Assembly (NCBI RefSeq): GCF_022763245.1 | Contig: NZ_JALEGV010000032.1 | Location: 62,001-126,000, forward strand | Source: Oricola sp. | GTDB taxonomy: Bacteria > Pseudomonadota > Alphaproteobacteria > Rhizobiales > Rhizobiaceae | DNA length: 64,000 bases | Direction: 5' to 3' | In this document: positions 33,052-42,131 of the stretch, piece after piece | Layout: every line of letters starts with the position of its first letter | Position numbering within the stretch: the stretch's first letter is position 1 | Position numbers and translations under genes: made by a program | The notes under the pieces: model-generated | Seen by the model: only the letters and a program-made list of their open reading frames with translations | Databases searched by the model: none | What the model was told of the DNA's origin: nothing

Positions 33052-33463
33052 CAATCTGACCGCGCCAGACAATTGGCGACGTAACGGAATGTGCCGTCGT
33101 GCCGCGGCGCATTCCCGCGTCCGCCTGTTTTTTTGCATTGCGAAGGCTTGAAGCTTGGCCGGAACCGGTGTGAAGTGCGGTCAGCGGCCAAATCAAAAGT
33201 TCTGCCCGAAAGGGAAGTAGCGATCATGCCGAGGTGTGCATAAGCCGGAATCATCCATGATGAAGCGGCTTTTTCGCCAATATTCGGCGCTCCGATGTTT
33301 GGAGCGGGGGATTCAACCCGGATCGTGATGGTGCGTGGTCGCGGTCGTGTGAACGTTCCTCGCCCGGTGTCACCGGCTGGAATGTTGCGATGCGAAGTCC
33401 CGTTCCCGGCGGGGCTTGCACGGCCGATGCGGGTGCAAGCGGTTCAGGAGCAGCGAAGACAGC
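33052..33463. other. Intergenic region upstream of the hydrogenase operon
   Basis: 412 bp between fdsD and hoxF. A short inverted repeat (CGCCA/TGGCG at 33063-33078) lies just after fdsD. It is expected to hold the hox promoter, but I found no convincing sigma-54 (GG-N10-GC) or sigma-70 pair, no TGTATACA element and no coding frame with a ribosome binding site. Confidence 0.55.
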
Positions 33464-35341
33464 ATGTCCACAGATGCCCAATCAGCTGAATTGACCGGCC
33501 CTGCCGTTTCGGTGCCATCCATACCCCAGGAGCAGATCGTGGAGATCTGCGAAACCTACGCAAACGATCGTCACCGGATGCTCGACATCCTGCTCGACGT
33601 GCAGGACCGGTTCCGCTGGATCTCGCCCAAGGTGATGGAGACTGTCGCCCGCCAGACGGGCCTGTCACGGATCGAGGTCGAGGGTGTCGCCAGCTTCTAC
33701 TCCTTCCTGTCGCAGACCCCGAAGGGGCGCGTGACGATCCGGCTCTGCAACGACATTGTCGATCGCTATGCCGGGCTGGAAGAAGTGGCCAAGGCGTTCG
33801 AGGAGGTGCTCGGCATCAAGGTCGGGCAAACCTCCAATGACGGCGCCTTTTCGCTGGAGTACACGCCCTGTATCGGCATGTGCGACCAGGCACCGGCGGC
33901 GATGGTCAACGATGTCGTCCTGACAAAGCTCACCGCCGAGACGGCGCGGTCTGCCGCCGAGGCGCTGAAGGCGGGAACGTCGCCTTCGAAACTTGTGAAC
34001 GAGCGCTTCGACGACCTGACGGCCCATGAGCAGGCCACGCGCATGGTGGACAACAACATCCGCCATGCCGGCGAGGTGCTGCTTGGCCCGGTTCCGGAAG
34101 AGGCAGGCCTCGGCAAGGCCGTCGGCCTGACGCCAACGCAGATCATCACCACGGTCGAAAACAGCGGCCTGCGCGGCTGCGGTGGCGCGGGCTTCACCAC
34201 CGGCAGGAAATGGCGTTTCGCGGCGAGCGAAAAGGCGGAAAAGACCTTCGTGCTCTGCAATGCGGACGAGGGCGAACCCGGCACCTTCAAGGACCGGGTC
34301 CTGCTGACGGAACGTCCGCATCTCTTGTTCGAGGGCATGACGATTGCCGCCCGGGCCGTCGGCGCCAAGGAAGGCATCCTCTATCTGCGCGGCGAATATG
34401 TCTATCTGCGCAAGCTGCTGGAAGGCGTGCTGGCGGAGCGGCGACGGCGCGGGCTGCTCGGCAAGGACATTCTCGGGGTCGCGGGTTTCGACTTCGACAT
34501 TCGCATCCAGCTCGGCGCCGGTGCCTATATCTGCGGCGAGGAGGGGGCGCTGATCAGTTCCTGCGAGGGGCTGCCGGGCGAACCGAAGACGCGGCCACCC
34601 TTTCCGGTCAATCGCGGCTATCTTGGCTATCCGACCGTTGTCAACAATGTCGAGACGTTCTGCCACGCCGCGCGCATTCTCGATCGCGGGGCGGAGTGGT
34701 TCCACGCTATGGGGACGGAAGGCAGCCACGGCACCAAGCTTCTGTCGGTCTGCGGCGACTGCCTCAATCCCGGCATCTACGAATTGCCCTACGGCCACAC
34801 CGTCTGGGAGCTTCTGGAGATGGTCGGGGACGAAGACGCCGCCGCCGTACAGGTGGGCGGTCCGAGCGGCACGATGATCGCGCGCGACAGTTTCCATCGG
34901 CGGCTGACCTTCGACGACCTGGCGACTGGCGGCGCGGTGATCGTCTTTTCCGGCGAGCGCAACATCCTGGAGATCGTCGAATATTACATGTCGTTCTTCG
35001 TGCATGAGAGCTGCGGCTACTGCACGCCTTGCCGGGTGGGGAACGTGTTCCTCCAGAAGGCGATCCAGAAATTCCGCAAGGGCCTCGCGAATGCCGAGGA
35101 CATCGAGTACCTGAAGGAGCTTTCCGGGACAATTATCGAGACCAGCCGCTGCGGGCTGGGGATGACCTCGCCCAATCCCATCCTGACCACCTTGAAGAAC
35201 TTCCCGCTGGTCTATTCGGCGATGACCAAGCCGTCGAAGGACCGGATCCGGGCGACGTTCGACATCCAGTCGGCGATCGATGACGCCCGCAGAATCGCCA
35301 AGCGGCGGTCCTACATCTTCGACAAGGATTTCAGTCAATGA
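33464..35341 (+). CDS. hoxF: NAD+-reducing [NiFe] hydrogenase diaphorase subunit HoxF (NuoE-NuoF fusion)
   Basis: 625 residues: NuoE-like domain (about 20-185) fused to a NuoF-like domain (about 205-600). The NuoE part keeps LCND and CIGMCDQAPA Cys residues but lacks one of the four, as in Cupriavidus HoxF, so this is not a defect. NuoF marks are GLRGCGGAGFTTGRKW, LCNADEGEPGTFKDR, GAGAYICGEEGAL and ESCGYCTPCR with a late RCGLG Cys for the [4Fe-4S]. It exchanges electrons between NAD(H) and the hydrogenase module. The ATG at 33464 is chosen from several in-frame starts by homology. Confidence 0.93.
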   Translation: MSTDAQSAELTGPAVSVPSIPQEQIVEICETYANDRHRMLDILLDVQDRFRWISPKVMETVARQTGLSRIEVEGVASFYSFLSQTPKGRVTIRLCNDIVDRYAGLEEVAKAFEEVLGIKVGQTSNDGAFSLEYTPCIGMCDQAPAAMVNDVVLTKLTAETARSAAEALKAGTSPSKLVNERFDDLTAHEQATRMVDNNIRHAGEVLLGPVPEEAGLGKAVGLTPTQIITTVENSGLRGCGGAGFTTGRKWRFAASEKAEKTFVLCNADEGEPGTFKDRVLLTERPHLLFEGMTIAARAVGAKEGILYLRGEYVYLRKLLEGVLAERRRRGLLGKDILGVAGFDFDIRIQLGAGAYICGEEGALISSCEGLPGEPKTRPPFPVNRGYLGYPTVVNNVETFCHAARILDRGAEWFHAMGTEGSHGTKLLSVCGDCLNPGIYELPYGHTVWELLEMVGDEDAAAVQVGGPSGTMIARDSFHRRLTFDDLATGGAVIVFSGERNILEIVEYYMSFFVHESCGYCTPCRVGNVFLQKAIQKFRKGLANAEDIEYLKELSGTIIETSRCGLGMTSPNPILTTLKNFPLVYSAMTKPSKDRIRATFDIQSAIDDARRIAKRRSYIFDKDFSQ

Positions 35342-36069
35342 GCGGCACGGAGAAAGAGACCGGCTTCACCTTCACCATCGACGGTGTCGAGGTGACGGCG
35401 CATGCCGGCCAGACCATCATGGAAGCCGCCGACGAGGCGGGTGTCTACATTCCGCGCCTCTGCGACCACGAGGGGCTGCGCCACCAGGGCGGGTGCCGGG
35501 TGTGCACGGTAAAGGCGGGCGGGCGCAGCGTCGCGGCCTGCACCCAGCCGGCAGCGCCGGGCCAGGCGGTCGAAAACGAAACGCCGCATCTGAGCAAGCT
35601 GCGCCGCGACCTGGTGGAAATGCTGTTCCACGAGGGCAACCATCTGTGCCCGATCTGCGAGGCCAGCGGCAATTGCGAATTGCAGGCCATGGCCTACCGG
35701 CTGGAAATGGTCGAGCCGACCAAGTTCCCCTACCTTGAGCCCTGCCGGGCGCTCGACGCGTCGCATCCCGACATCGCGCTCGACACCAATCGCTGCATCA
35801 GTTGCGGCCGTTGCATTCGCGCTTCGCAGGACGTCGATGGCAAGGGCGTCTTCGGCTATGTCGGTCGCGGAATTCATCGGCGCGTCGCCGTCAATGGCGA
35901 GAACCTGGCGCATACCGACGCCAAGGTGACGGATCACGCGATCTCCGAGGAAGTGTGCCCGGTCGGCTGCATCATCCGCAAGCGTGTCGGCTTCGTGACG
36001 CCGATCGGCGAGCGCGAATTCGACAAGGGGCTGATCGGCCACGAGATCGAGGAGAAGCGCCATGACTGA
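35338..36069 (+). CDS. hoxU: NAD+-reducing hydrogenase diaphorase small subunit HoxU (NuoG N-terminal-like)
   Basis: 243 residues: [2Fe-2S] domain (CDHEGLRHQGGCRVC...C), His-Cys3 [4Fe-4S] motif (HEGNHLCPICEASGNC) and the following ferredoxin-like Cys motif CISCGRCIRA with a late CPVGC. It links HoxF to the HoxYH module. It overlaps hoxF by four bases and hoxY by eight. Confidence 0.93.
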   Translation: MSGTEKETGFTFTIDGVEVTAHAGQTIMEAADEAGVYIPRLCDHEGLRHQGGCRVCTVKAGGRSVAACTQPAAPGQAVENETPHLSKLRRDLVEMLFHEGNHLCPICEASGNCELQAMAYRLEMVEPTKFPYLEPCRALDASHPDIALDTNRCISCGRCIRASQDVDGKGVFGYVGRGIHRRVAVNGENLAHTDAKVTDHAISEEVCPVGCIIRKRVGFVTPIGEREFDKGLIGHEIEEKRHD

Positions 36070-36631
36070 GCTTCCCAAGGCCCGGATCGCCACGGCGTCG
36101 CTGGCGGGCTGCTTCGGCTGCCACATGGCGATCCTGGACATCGACGAGCGGCTGATCGAGCTGATGAAACTGGTCGAGGTGGACCGGTCGCCGCTGACCG
36201 ACATCAAGCGCTTCACCAAGCGCTGTGACATCGGCATCATCGAAGGCGGGTGCTGCAACGAGGAGAACGTGCATGTGCTGCATGATTTCCGGCGCAATTG
36301 CGATATTCTGATCTCGATTGGCCAATGTGCGATCATGGGCGGCCTGCCGGCCATGCGCAACGCGATCATGCATTCGGACGCGCCGCTGCGCGAATGCCTG
36401 GAAGAGGCCTACATCACCGGCCGCTACATCCGGAACACGACGCACGACATTCCGAACGACCCGGCGCTGCCGCTGCTGCTCGACGAGGTCTATCCCTGTT
36501 CGGACGTCGTTGAGATCGACTACCAGATCCCGGGCTGCGCGCCGACCGGCGACATCATCTTCGAAACGCTGGCGAAGCTGCTCACGGGCAAGTTCCGCGG
36601 TTTCGAGCGCGAAATGATCAAGTTCGACTGA
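36062..36631 (+). CDS. hoxY: NAD+-reducing [NiFe] hydrogenase small subunit HoxY
   Basis: 189 residues with the proximal [4Fe-4S] ligands in SLAGCFGCHM, EGGCCNEEN, and later cysteines (GQCAIMGG, the EVYPCSDVV region and PGCAPTGD). It lacks a Tat signal, so the enzyme is cytosolic, as expected for the soluble Hox type. It is translationally coupled to hoxU. Confidence 0.93.
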   Translation: MTELPKARIATASLAGCFGCHMAILDIDERLIELMKLVEVDRSPLTDIKRFTKRCDIGIIEGGCCNEENVHVLHDFRRNCDILISIGQCAIMGGLPAMRNAIMHSDAPLRECLEEAYITGRYIRNTTHDIPNDPALPLLLDEVYPCSDVVEIDYQIPGCAPTGDIIFETLAKLLTGKFRGFEREMIKFD

Positions 36632-36647
36632 CGGCTGGAGAGAGACA

Positions 36648-38090
36648 TTGGGCGAACCAAGACTGATCGAGATCTCCCCCGTGACCCGTGTCGAAGGGCA
36701 CGGCAAGGTCACCATCCACCTCAACCGCGACAACGAGGTCGACGAGGCGCGGCTGCACATCGTCGAGTTCCGCGGTTTCGAGCGCTTCATTCGCGGCCGG
36801 CTGATGTGGGAAGTGCCGGTGATCGTGCAGCGGCTCTGCGGCATCTGCCCGGTCAGCCACCATCTCGCCGCGGCGAAAGCCATGGACATGATCGCCGGCG
36901 TCGACCAGTTGCCGCCGACGGCGGAGAAGATGCGCCGGCTGATGCATTACGGTCAGGTGATGCAGAGCCATGTGCTGCATTTCTTCCATCTGGCGGCTCC
37001 AGACCTGTTGTTCGGCTTCGGCGCGCCGGCGGCCAAGCGTAACATTTTCGAGGTGCTGAAGGAGCAGCCGGAACTGGGCAAGCGCGCCGTGCTCATGCGC
37101 AAGTTCGGGCAGGAAATCATCGAGGCGACGGCGGGCAAGAAGGTACACGGCACTGGCGCCATTCCGGGCGGCATCAACCGCAACCTGTCGATCGAACAGC
37201 GCGATCATTTTCTCAAGACGATCGACGAGATGGAAGCCTGGGCGCTGGATGCGCTCAATCTCGCGCGCGACTACACGCTGGAGCACGAGGACCTGATCGC
37301 CGAATTCGGCACGTTCCCCTCCAACTACATGTCGCTGGTGCGCGAAGATGACGGCGCGCTCGACCTCTATCATGGCAATCTGCGCGCGGTGCGGTCGGAT
37401 GGTGGCGCGATCTTCGATCAGCTTCCCTATCCGAAATATCATGAGGTGCTGATCGAGGACGTACGCTCCTGGTCCTACATGAAATTCCCGTTCATCAAGG
37501 AACTCGGGCCGGAAGCGGGCTGGTATCGCGTCGGGCCGCTCGCGCGCATGAACACGGCGAGCCATATCGACACACCACTCGCCAACAAGGCGCATCAGGA
37601 CCTGAAGGCGGTGACTGGCGGTTCGCCGAACAATTCGACGCTCGCCAATCACTGGGCCCGCATGATCGAGGTGCTGCATTGCGTGGAGAAGATCCGCGAC
37701 CTCCTCAACGATCCCGATCTTCAGGGCACCGATCTCGTCGCCAAGGGCGATCGTCGCGACGAGGGCGTGGGCGTGATCGAGGCGCCGCGCGGCAATCTCA
37801 TCCACCACTACAGGGTCGATGAGCACGACCAGGTCACCTATTGCAACCTGATCGTCTCGACGACCCACAACAACGAGGGCATGAATCGCGCGGTGAAGGA
37901 CGTCGCGGTGAAGCATCTGTCGGGCAAGGAAGAGATCACCGAAGGCATGCTCAACCATGTCGAAGTGGCGATCCGCGCCTATGACCCCTGCCTGTCCTGC
38001 GCCACGCATGCGCTTGGACAGATGCCCCTGCAGGTCGAGCTCTTCGACGCCGACGGGACGCTGGTCGACCGTCAGGCGCAGTGCATGTGA
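36648..38090 (+). CDS. hoxH: NAD+-reducing [NiFe] hydrogenase large subunit HoxH
   Basis: 480 residues. Ni-Fe ligands: N-terminal RLCGICPVSH (Cys64, Cys67, His71) and C-terminal DPCLSCATH (Cys448, Cys451, His454). The 26 residues after His454 are the extension removed by the HoxW endopeptidase after nickel insertion. The motif set agrees with group 3d bidirectional hydrogenases. Start codon is TTG 36648 with GGAGAG upstream. Confidence 0.94.
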   Translation: MGEPRLIEISPVTRVEGHGKVTIHLNRDNEVDEARLHIVEFRGFERFIRGRLMWEVPVIVQRLCGICPVSHHLAAAKAMDMIAGVDQLPPTAEKMRRLMHYGQVMQSHVLHFFHLAAPDLLFGFGAPAAKRNIFEVLKEQPELGKRAVLMRKFGQEIIEATAGKKVHGTGAIPGGINRNLSIEQRDHFLKTIDEMEAWALDALNLARDYTLEHEDLIAEFGTFPSNYMSLVREDDGALDLYHGNLRAVRSDGGAIFDQLPYPKYHEVLIEDVRSWSYMKFPFIKELGPEAGWYRVGPLARMNTASHIDTPLANKAHQDLKAVTGGSPNNSTLANHWARMIEVLHCVEKIRDLLNDPDLQGTDLVAKGDRRDEGVGVIEAPRGNLIHHYRVDEHDQVTYCNLIVSTTHNNEGMNRAVKDVAVKHLSGKEEITEGMLNHVEVAIRAYDPCLSCATHALGQMPLQVELFDADGTLVDRQAQCM

Positions 38091-38096
38091 GGTGAC

Positions 38097-38570
38097 TTGG
38101 AAATCCGGAAAGCCTTGTTGATCGGCTACGGCAATCCCGGGCGCGGCGATGACGGCCTCGGGCCGGCCTTCTCCGAGGCGATGTCGGCGCGCGCGCTTGC
38201 GGGCTTGGACGTCGATACGGACTACCAGCTTGTCGCCGAACATGCGCTGGCGGTCGCCGACCGGGACCTTGTGGTCTTCGCCGATGCGCTGATCGGTTCA
38301 GGCGAACCGTTTCGCTTCGAACGCGTCGCGCCGGGCCGGCCGGAGGTGCTGGGCAGTCACAGTCTGCGCCCGGAGACCGTTCTGGCGCTCGCCGACACGC
38401 TCTATGGCGGAACGCCCGAGGCCTATGTGCTGGGCATATCGGGCTATGAGTTCGGCGAGGTCTGGGAAGGGCTGTCGGGCAGGGCCGAGGCAAACCTCGA
38501 GGCGGCGAAGGCCTTCTTTCTCTCCTGGTATGAGGATACACTCAGCCGACCGGTCAGCGTCCATGCATGA
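38097..38570 (+). CDS. hoxW: Hydrogenase maturation protease (HoxW-like, HycI/HyaD family)
   Basis: 157 residues with the family start LLIGYGNPGRGDDGLG (Ni-sensing Asp/Glu region: Asp near 18, ADALIG for the second carboxylate, and GSHSLRPE in place of the usual His motif). It cleaves the C-terminal extension of HoxH. Start codon TTG 38097 with AGGTGA before it; it overlaps hypA by eight bases. Confidence 0.88.
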   Translation: MEIRKALLIGYGNPGRGDDGLGPAFSEAMSARALAGLDVDTDYQLVAEHALAVADRDLVVFADALIGSGEPFRFERVAPGRPEVLGSHSLRPETVLALADTLYGGTPEAYVLGISGYEFGEVWEGLSGRAEANLEAAKAFFLSWYEDTLSRPVSVHA

Positions 38571-38904
38571 GATGTCGATCTGCGAGAGCATTCTCGACCT
38601 GATCAAGGAACAGGCGCGTGCGCAGGATTTTTCGGGCGTGAGGCGGATCAGTCTCGAGATCGGGCCCTTGGCCGGTGTCGAGATCGAGGCACTGAAGTTC
38701 GGTTTCGACGTGGTGATGCGCAATTCGCTGGCCGAAGGCGCGGCGCTGGACATCATCGAGACCGAGGTGCGGGCGACTTGCCTCGACTGCGGCACGGAAG
38801 CGAGTATCGAGGAAAGGTTCGATCCGTGTCCGAATTGCGGTTCGCACAATCTGAAGGTGACGAGCGGCGATGAGTTGCGGATCAAGGAACTGGAGGTGAA
38901 CTGA
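38563..38904 (+). CDS. hypA: Hydrogenase nickel-insertion protein HypA
   Basis: 113 residues. The N-terminal MHEMSI carries the Ni-binding His2, and the zinc site is Cys73, Cys76, Cys89, Cys92 (CLDC/CPNC). It works with HypB to bring Ni2+ to HoxH. Overlaps hoxW and hypB. Confidence 0.92.
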   Translation: MHEMSICESILDLIKEQARAQDFSGVRRISLEIGPLAGVEIEALKFGFDVVMRNSLAEGAALDIIETEVRATCLDCGTEASIEERFDPCPNCGSHNLKVTSGDELRIKELEVN

Positions 38905-39686
38905 TGTGCACGACGTGCGGATGCGGCAGCGACGGCGCCCGAATCGAAGGGTCGGCGCATGGCCATCATCACCATCACGATCATGACCATGGCGATCACA
39001 ATCGCACGCTGCAGCTCGAACTGGACATTCTTGCCAAGAATAACGCCTATGCGTCTGAAAACAGGTCGTTTTTTGCCGATCGCGGCGTGCTGGCGCTCAA
39101 TCTCGTCTCAAGCCCCGGCTCGGGCAAGACCGCGCTTCTGGTGAAGACCATCGAATTGCTGGGCGGGCGGCTGCAGAGCTTCGTGATCGAAGGCGACCAG
39201 CAGACCACCAACGACGCAGACCGCATCCGCGCGACGGGCGCGCCGGCCGTGCAGATCAACACCGGCAAGGGCTGCCATCTCGACGCGCACACGGTCGGCC
39301 ATGCGCTGGAGACGCTGGCGCCCGTCGAAGGCTCCGTGGTGTTCATCGAGAATGTCGGCAATCTCGTCTGTCCGGCCGCATTCGATCTCGGCGAGGCGCA
39401 CAAGGTCGCCATCCTCTCGGTCACCGAGGGCGAGGACAAGCCTTTGAAATATCCCGACATGTTCGCAGCTTCCGATCTCGTCCTCCTCAACAAGACGGAT
39501 TTGCTGCCGCATCTCGATTTCGACATCGCCGCCACCGTCGCCAATGCCCGAAAGGTCAATCCGCAGATCAAGGTCCTGCAGGTTTCGGCGCGCACGGGCG
39601 GCGGGATGGACAGCTGGATCGCCTGGCTGATGGCTGCGCGGGGCATGGTGCTGGCCGGCCATCCGCTCGGCACGGCGGCGGAATAG
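38904..39686 (+). CDS. hypB: Hydrogenase nickel-insertion GTPase HypB
   Basis: 260 residues: N-terminal CTTCGCG metal site, a His-rich nickel store (about 19-32, eight or more His), P-loop SSPGSGKT (69-76), and ENVGNLVCP plus NKTDLL GTPase motifs. It hydrolyses GTP to drive Ni delivery. The His-rich stretch suggests nickel storage as well as transfer. Confidence 0.93.
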   Translation: MCTTCGCGSDGARIEGSAHGHHHHHDHDHGDHNRTLQLELDILAKNNAYASENRSFFADRGVLALNLVSSPGSGKTALLVKTIELLGGRLQSFVIEGDQQTTNDADRIRATGAPAVQINTGKGCHLDAHTVGHALETLAPVEGSVVFIENVGNLVCPAAFDLGEAHKVAILSVTEGEDKPLKYPDMFAASDLVLLNKTDLLPHLDFDIAATVANARKVNPQIKVLQVSARTGGGMDSWIAWLMAARGMVLAGHPLGTAAE

Positions 39687-39696
39687 GAGCGGCGGC

Positions 39697-39951
39697 ATGT
39701 GTCTTGCGATCCCGGCAAAGGTCACGGCCCTTGAAGAGGGCGAGATGGCGGTCGTCGCGCTGGAGGGCGTGAAGAAGCGCATCTCCGTGGCGCTGCTCGA
39801 CGAGGTCGCGGTCGGCGACTACGTGCTGATCCATGTCGGCTATGCTCTGCATCGGTTGAGCGAGGAGGAGGCGCAGCGCACGCTGGCCCTGATGGCCGAG
39901 GCCGGCATTCTTCAGGAGGAACTGGCCGAAATGGGCGAGGGCGCGGCATGA
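39697..39951 (+). CDS. hypC: Hydrogenase maturation chaperone HypC
   Basis: 84 residues starting MCLAIPAKV, with the essential Cys2 that holds the Fe(CN)2CO moiety together with HypD. The C-terminal helix is LALMAEAGILQEELAE. It overlaps hypD by four bases. Confidence 0.92.
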   Translation: MCLAIPAKVTALEEGEMAVVALEGVKKRISVALLDEVAVGDYVLIHVGYALHRLSEEEAQRTLALMAEAGILQEELAEMGEGAA

Positions 39952-41093
39952 AATATGTCGACGAGTTCCGCGACCGGGCGCTCGCCGACAAGCTCGCCCG
40001 GCAGATCGTGCAGGAGGCGCTGCCGGAGCGCGACTATCACTTCATGGAATTCTGCGGCGGGCACACCCACGCGATCTTTCGCTATGGTGTTCAGGACCTG
40101 ATGCCCGACAATGTCGAGTTCGTGCACGGGCCGGGCTGTCCGGTGTGCGTCCTGCCGGTGCGGCGGCTCGACGACGCCGTGGAACTGGCCGAGAAGCAGG
40201 GCGTGATCCTGTGCTCCTATGGCGACATGATGCGCGTGCCGGGCACGAAGCAACGCTCGCTGATCCGCGCCAAGGCCGACGGCGCGGACATTCGCATGGT
40301 CTATTCGACGCTGGACGCCCTGAAGATCGCGCGCGACAATCCGGACCGGCAGGTGGTGTTCTTCGCGATCGGGTTCGAGACCACGACGCCGCCGACCGCC
40401 GTCGCGATCCTGCAGGCGCAGGCCGAGGGGCTCACCAATTTCTCCGTCTTCTGCAACCATGTGCTGACCCCTGCAGCGATCGGGCACATTCTGGACTCGC
40501 CGGATTTCGCGCCGGGCGGGCCGGCGCGCATCGACGGTTTTCTCGGGCCCTCGCATGTGAGCGCGGTGATCGGGTCCGCGCCCTATGAGGCCGCGGCGAA
40601 GAAATATGCCAAGCCGGTGGTGATCGCGGGCTTTGAGCCGCTCGACGTCATGCAGTCCGTCCTGATGCTGATCCGCCAGGTCAATGAAGGCCGCGCCGAA
40701 GTGGAGAACGAATACACCCGCGTCGTCACGCGCGAGGGCAACCGCAAGGCGCAGGCACTGGTGGACAAGGTGCTCGAATTGCGCCCGAGCTTTGAGTGGC
40801 GCGGGCTGGGCGCTGTGGCCGACAGCGCGCTTTCCATCCGTGATGCCTATGGCGAATTCGACGCCGAGAGGCGCTTCGCCATCTCCAAGAAGCAGTCGCG
40901 CGAGACGAAATCCTGCGAATGCCCCGCCATCCTGCGCGGCGTGAAGAAGCCGACCGACTGCAAGCTGTTCGGCACGGTGTGCACGCCGGACAATCCGATG
41001 GGCTCCTGCATGGTGTCATCGGAAGGCGCCTGCGCGGCCTACTGGACCTACGGCCGGTTCCGGGCGCCTGTGCGGGAAGCGGAAGTCGCATGA
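39948..41093 (+). CDS. hypD: Hydrogenase maturation protein HypD
   Basis: 381 residues. Conserved FCGGHTH (Cys near 33), GPGCPVCVLP, the GFETTTPPTA region, and a C-terminal [4Fe-4S] site with CECPAILRG, DCKLFGTVCTPDNPMGSCMVSSEGAC. It is the scaffold for Fe(CN)2CO assembly with HypC. The stop overlaps hypE. Confidence 0.93.
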   Translation: MKYVDEFRDRALADKLARQIVQEALPERDYHFMEFCGGHTHAIFRYGVQDLMPDNVEFVHGPGCPVCVLPVRRLDDAVELAEKQGVILCSYGDMMRVPGTKQRSLIRAKADGADIRMVYSTLDALKIARDNPDRQVVFFAIGFETTTPPTAVAILQAQAEGLTNFSVFCNHVLTPAAIGHILDSPDFAPGGPARIDGFLGPSHVSAVIGSAPYEAAAKKYAKPVVIAGFEPLDVMQSVLMLIRQVNEGRAEVENEYTRVVTREGNRKAQALVDKVLELRPSFEWRGLGAVADSALSIRDAYGEFDAERRFAISKKQSRETKSCECPAILRGVKKPTDCKLFGTVCTPDNPMGSCMVSSEGACAAYWTYGRFRAPVREAEVA

Positions 41094-42127
41094 CCTTCGC
41101 CGACAGGGCTTCCGCGCGCCTCTCCGGCAGAGTGGACATGACGCATGGCGGCGGCGGACGGGCCATGGCGGATCTGATCCGTGATCTGTTCCGCCGGCAC
41201 CTTTCCAATCCGATCCTCGACGAGGGCGACGACGCCGCGCTGTTTGACATGCCGCAGGGGCGGCTCGTCATGGCGACGGACGGGCACGTGATCTCGCCGC
41301 TCTTCTTTCCGGGGGGCGACATCGGCGCGCTTGCCGTGCATGGCACGCTGAACGACATCGCGATGAGCGGCGCGCGACCGCTCTACCTGACGGCCGGATT
41401 CATCCTCGAGGAGGGGTTTCCGCTCGCCGATCTGGACCGCCTCGTCGCTTCGATGGCGCGCGCCGCCGAGGAGGCTGGCGTGCCGGTCGTGACAGGGGAT
41501 ACGAAGGTCGTCGAAAAGGGCAAGGGCGACGGGGTATTCATCACCACAACCGGCCTCGGCGTGGTGCCTGAAGACGTGCATGTCTCGGCCTCGCGGGCGA
41601 AGCCGGGACAGGCGATCCTGCTGTCGGGATCGATCGGCGATCATGGCGTCGCGATCCTGTCGAAACGCGAGAACCTGGAATTCGAGACCGAGATCCGGTC
41701 CGACACGGCCGCACTGCACGGGCTGGTCGGCGCCATGATCGAGGCGGTGCCGGGCATTGCGGTGCTGCGCGATCCGACTCGTGGCGGGCTGGCGGCGACG
41801 CTGAACGAGATCGCGCATGCGGCGCGGGTCGGCATGCTGCTGGACGAGGCGGCAATCCCGGTGAAGCCGGACGTGGCCGCGGCCTGCGAACTGCTCGGCC
41901 TCGATCCGCTGCATGTGGCCAATGAGGGAAAGCTGGTCTGCTTCTGCGCGTCGGAGGATGCCGAGACGTTGCTCGGCGTCATGCGGGCGCATCCGCTCGG
42001 GCGCGACGCGGCGCTGATCGGGCATGTGCGCGAGGACGACGCCAGCATGGTGCAGATGACGACCAGCTTCGGCGGCAGCCGGCTCGTCGATTGGATCGCC
42101 GGCGAGCAATTGCCGCGGATCTGCTGA
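41090..42127 (+). CDS. hypE: Hydrogenase maturation protein HypE (thiocyanate-forming)
   Basis: 345 residues ending in PRIC, whose terminal Cys345 is carbamoylated by HypF and dehydrated to thiocyanate. Features of the PurM/AIR-synthase fold are MTHGGGGRAMADLI, DDAALFDMPQGRLVMATDG, VVTGDTKVVEKGKGDGVFI and RDPTRGGLAATLNE. ATG 41090 overlaps the hypD stop. Confidence 0.94.
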   Translation: MTFADRASARLSGRVDMTHGGGGRAMADLIRDLFRRHLSNPILDEGDDAALFDMPQGRLVMATDGHVISPLFFPGGDIGALAVHGTLNDIAMSGARPLYLTAGFILEEGFPLADLDRLVASMARAAEEAGVPVVTGDTKVVEKGKGDGVFITTTGLGVVPEDVHVSASRAKPGQAILLSGSIGDHGVAILSKRENLEFETEIRSDTAALHGLVGAMIEAVPGIAVLRDPTRGGLAATLNEIAHAARVGMLLDEAAIPVKPDVAAACELLGLDPLHVANEGKLVCFCASEDAETLLGVMRAHPLGRDAALIGHVREDDASMVQMTTSFGGSRLVDWIAGEQLPRIC

Positions 42128-42131
42128 CGCC

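Noticed and set aside
33464-34000. HoxF NuoE-like domain lacks one of four usual [2Fe-2S] cysteines
   Set aside because: First taken for a defect, but the Cupriavidus HoxF has the same LCNx...TPCIG pattern, so this is normal in the family.
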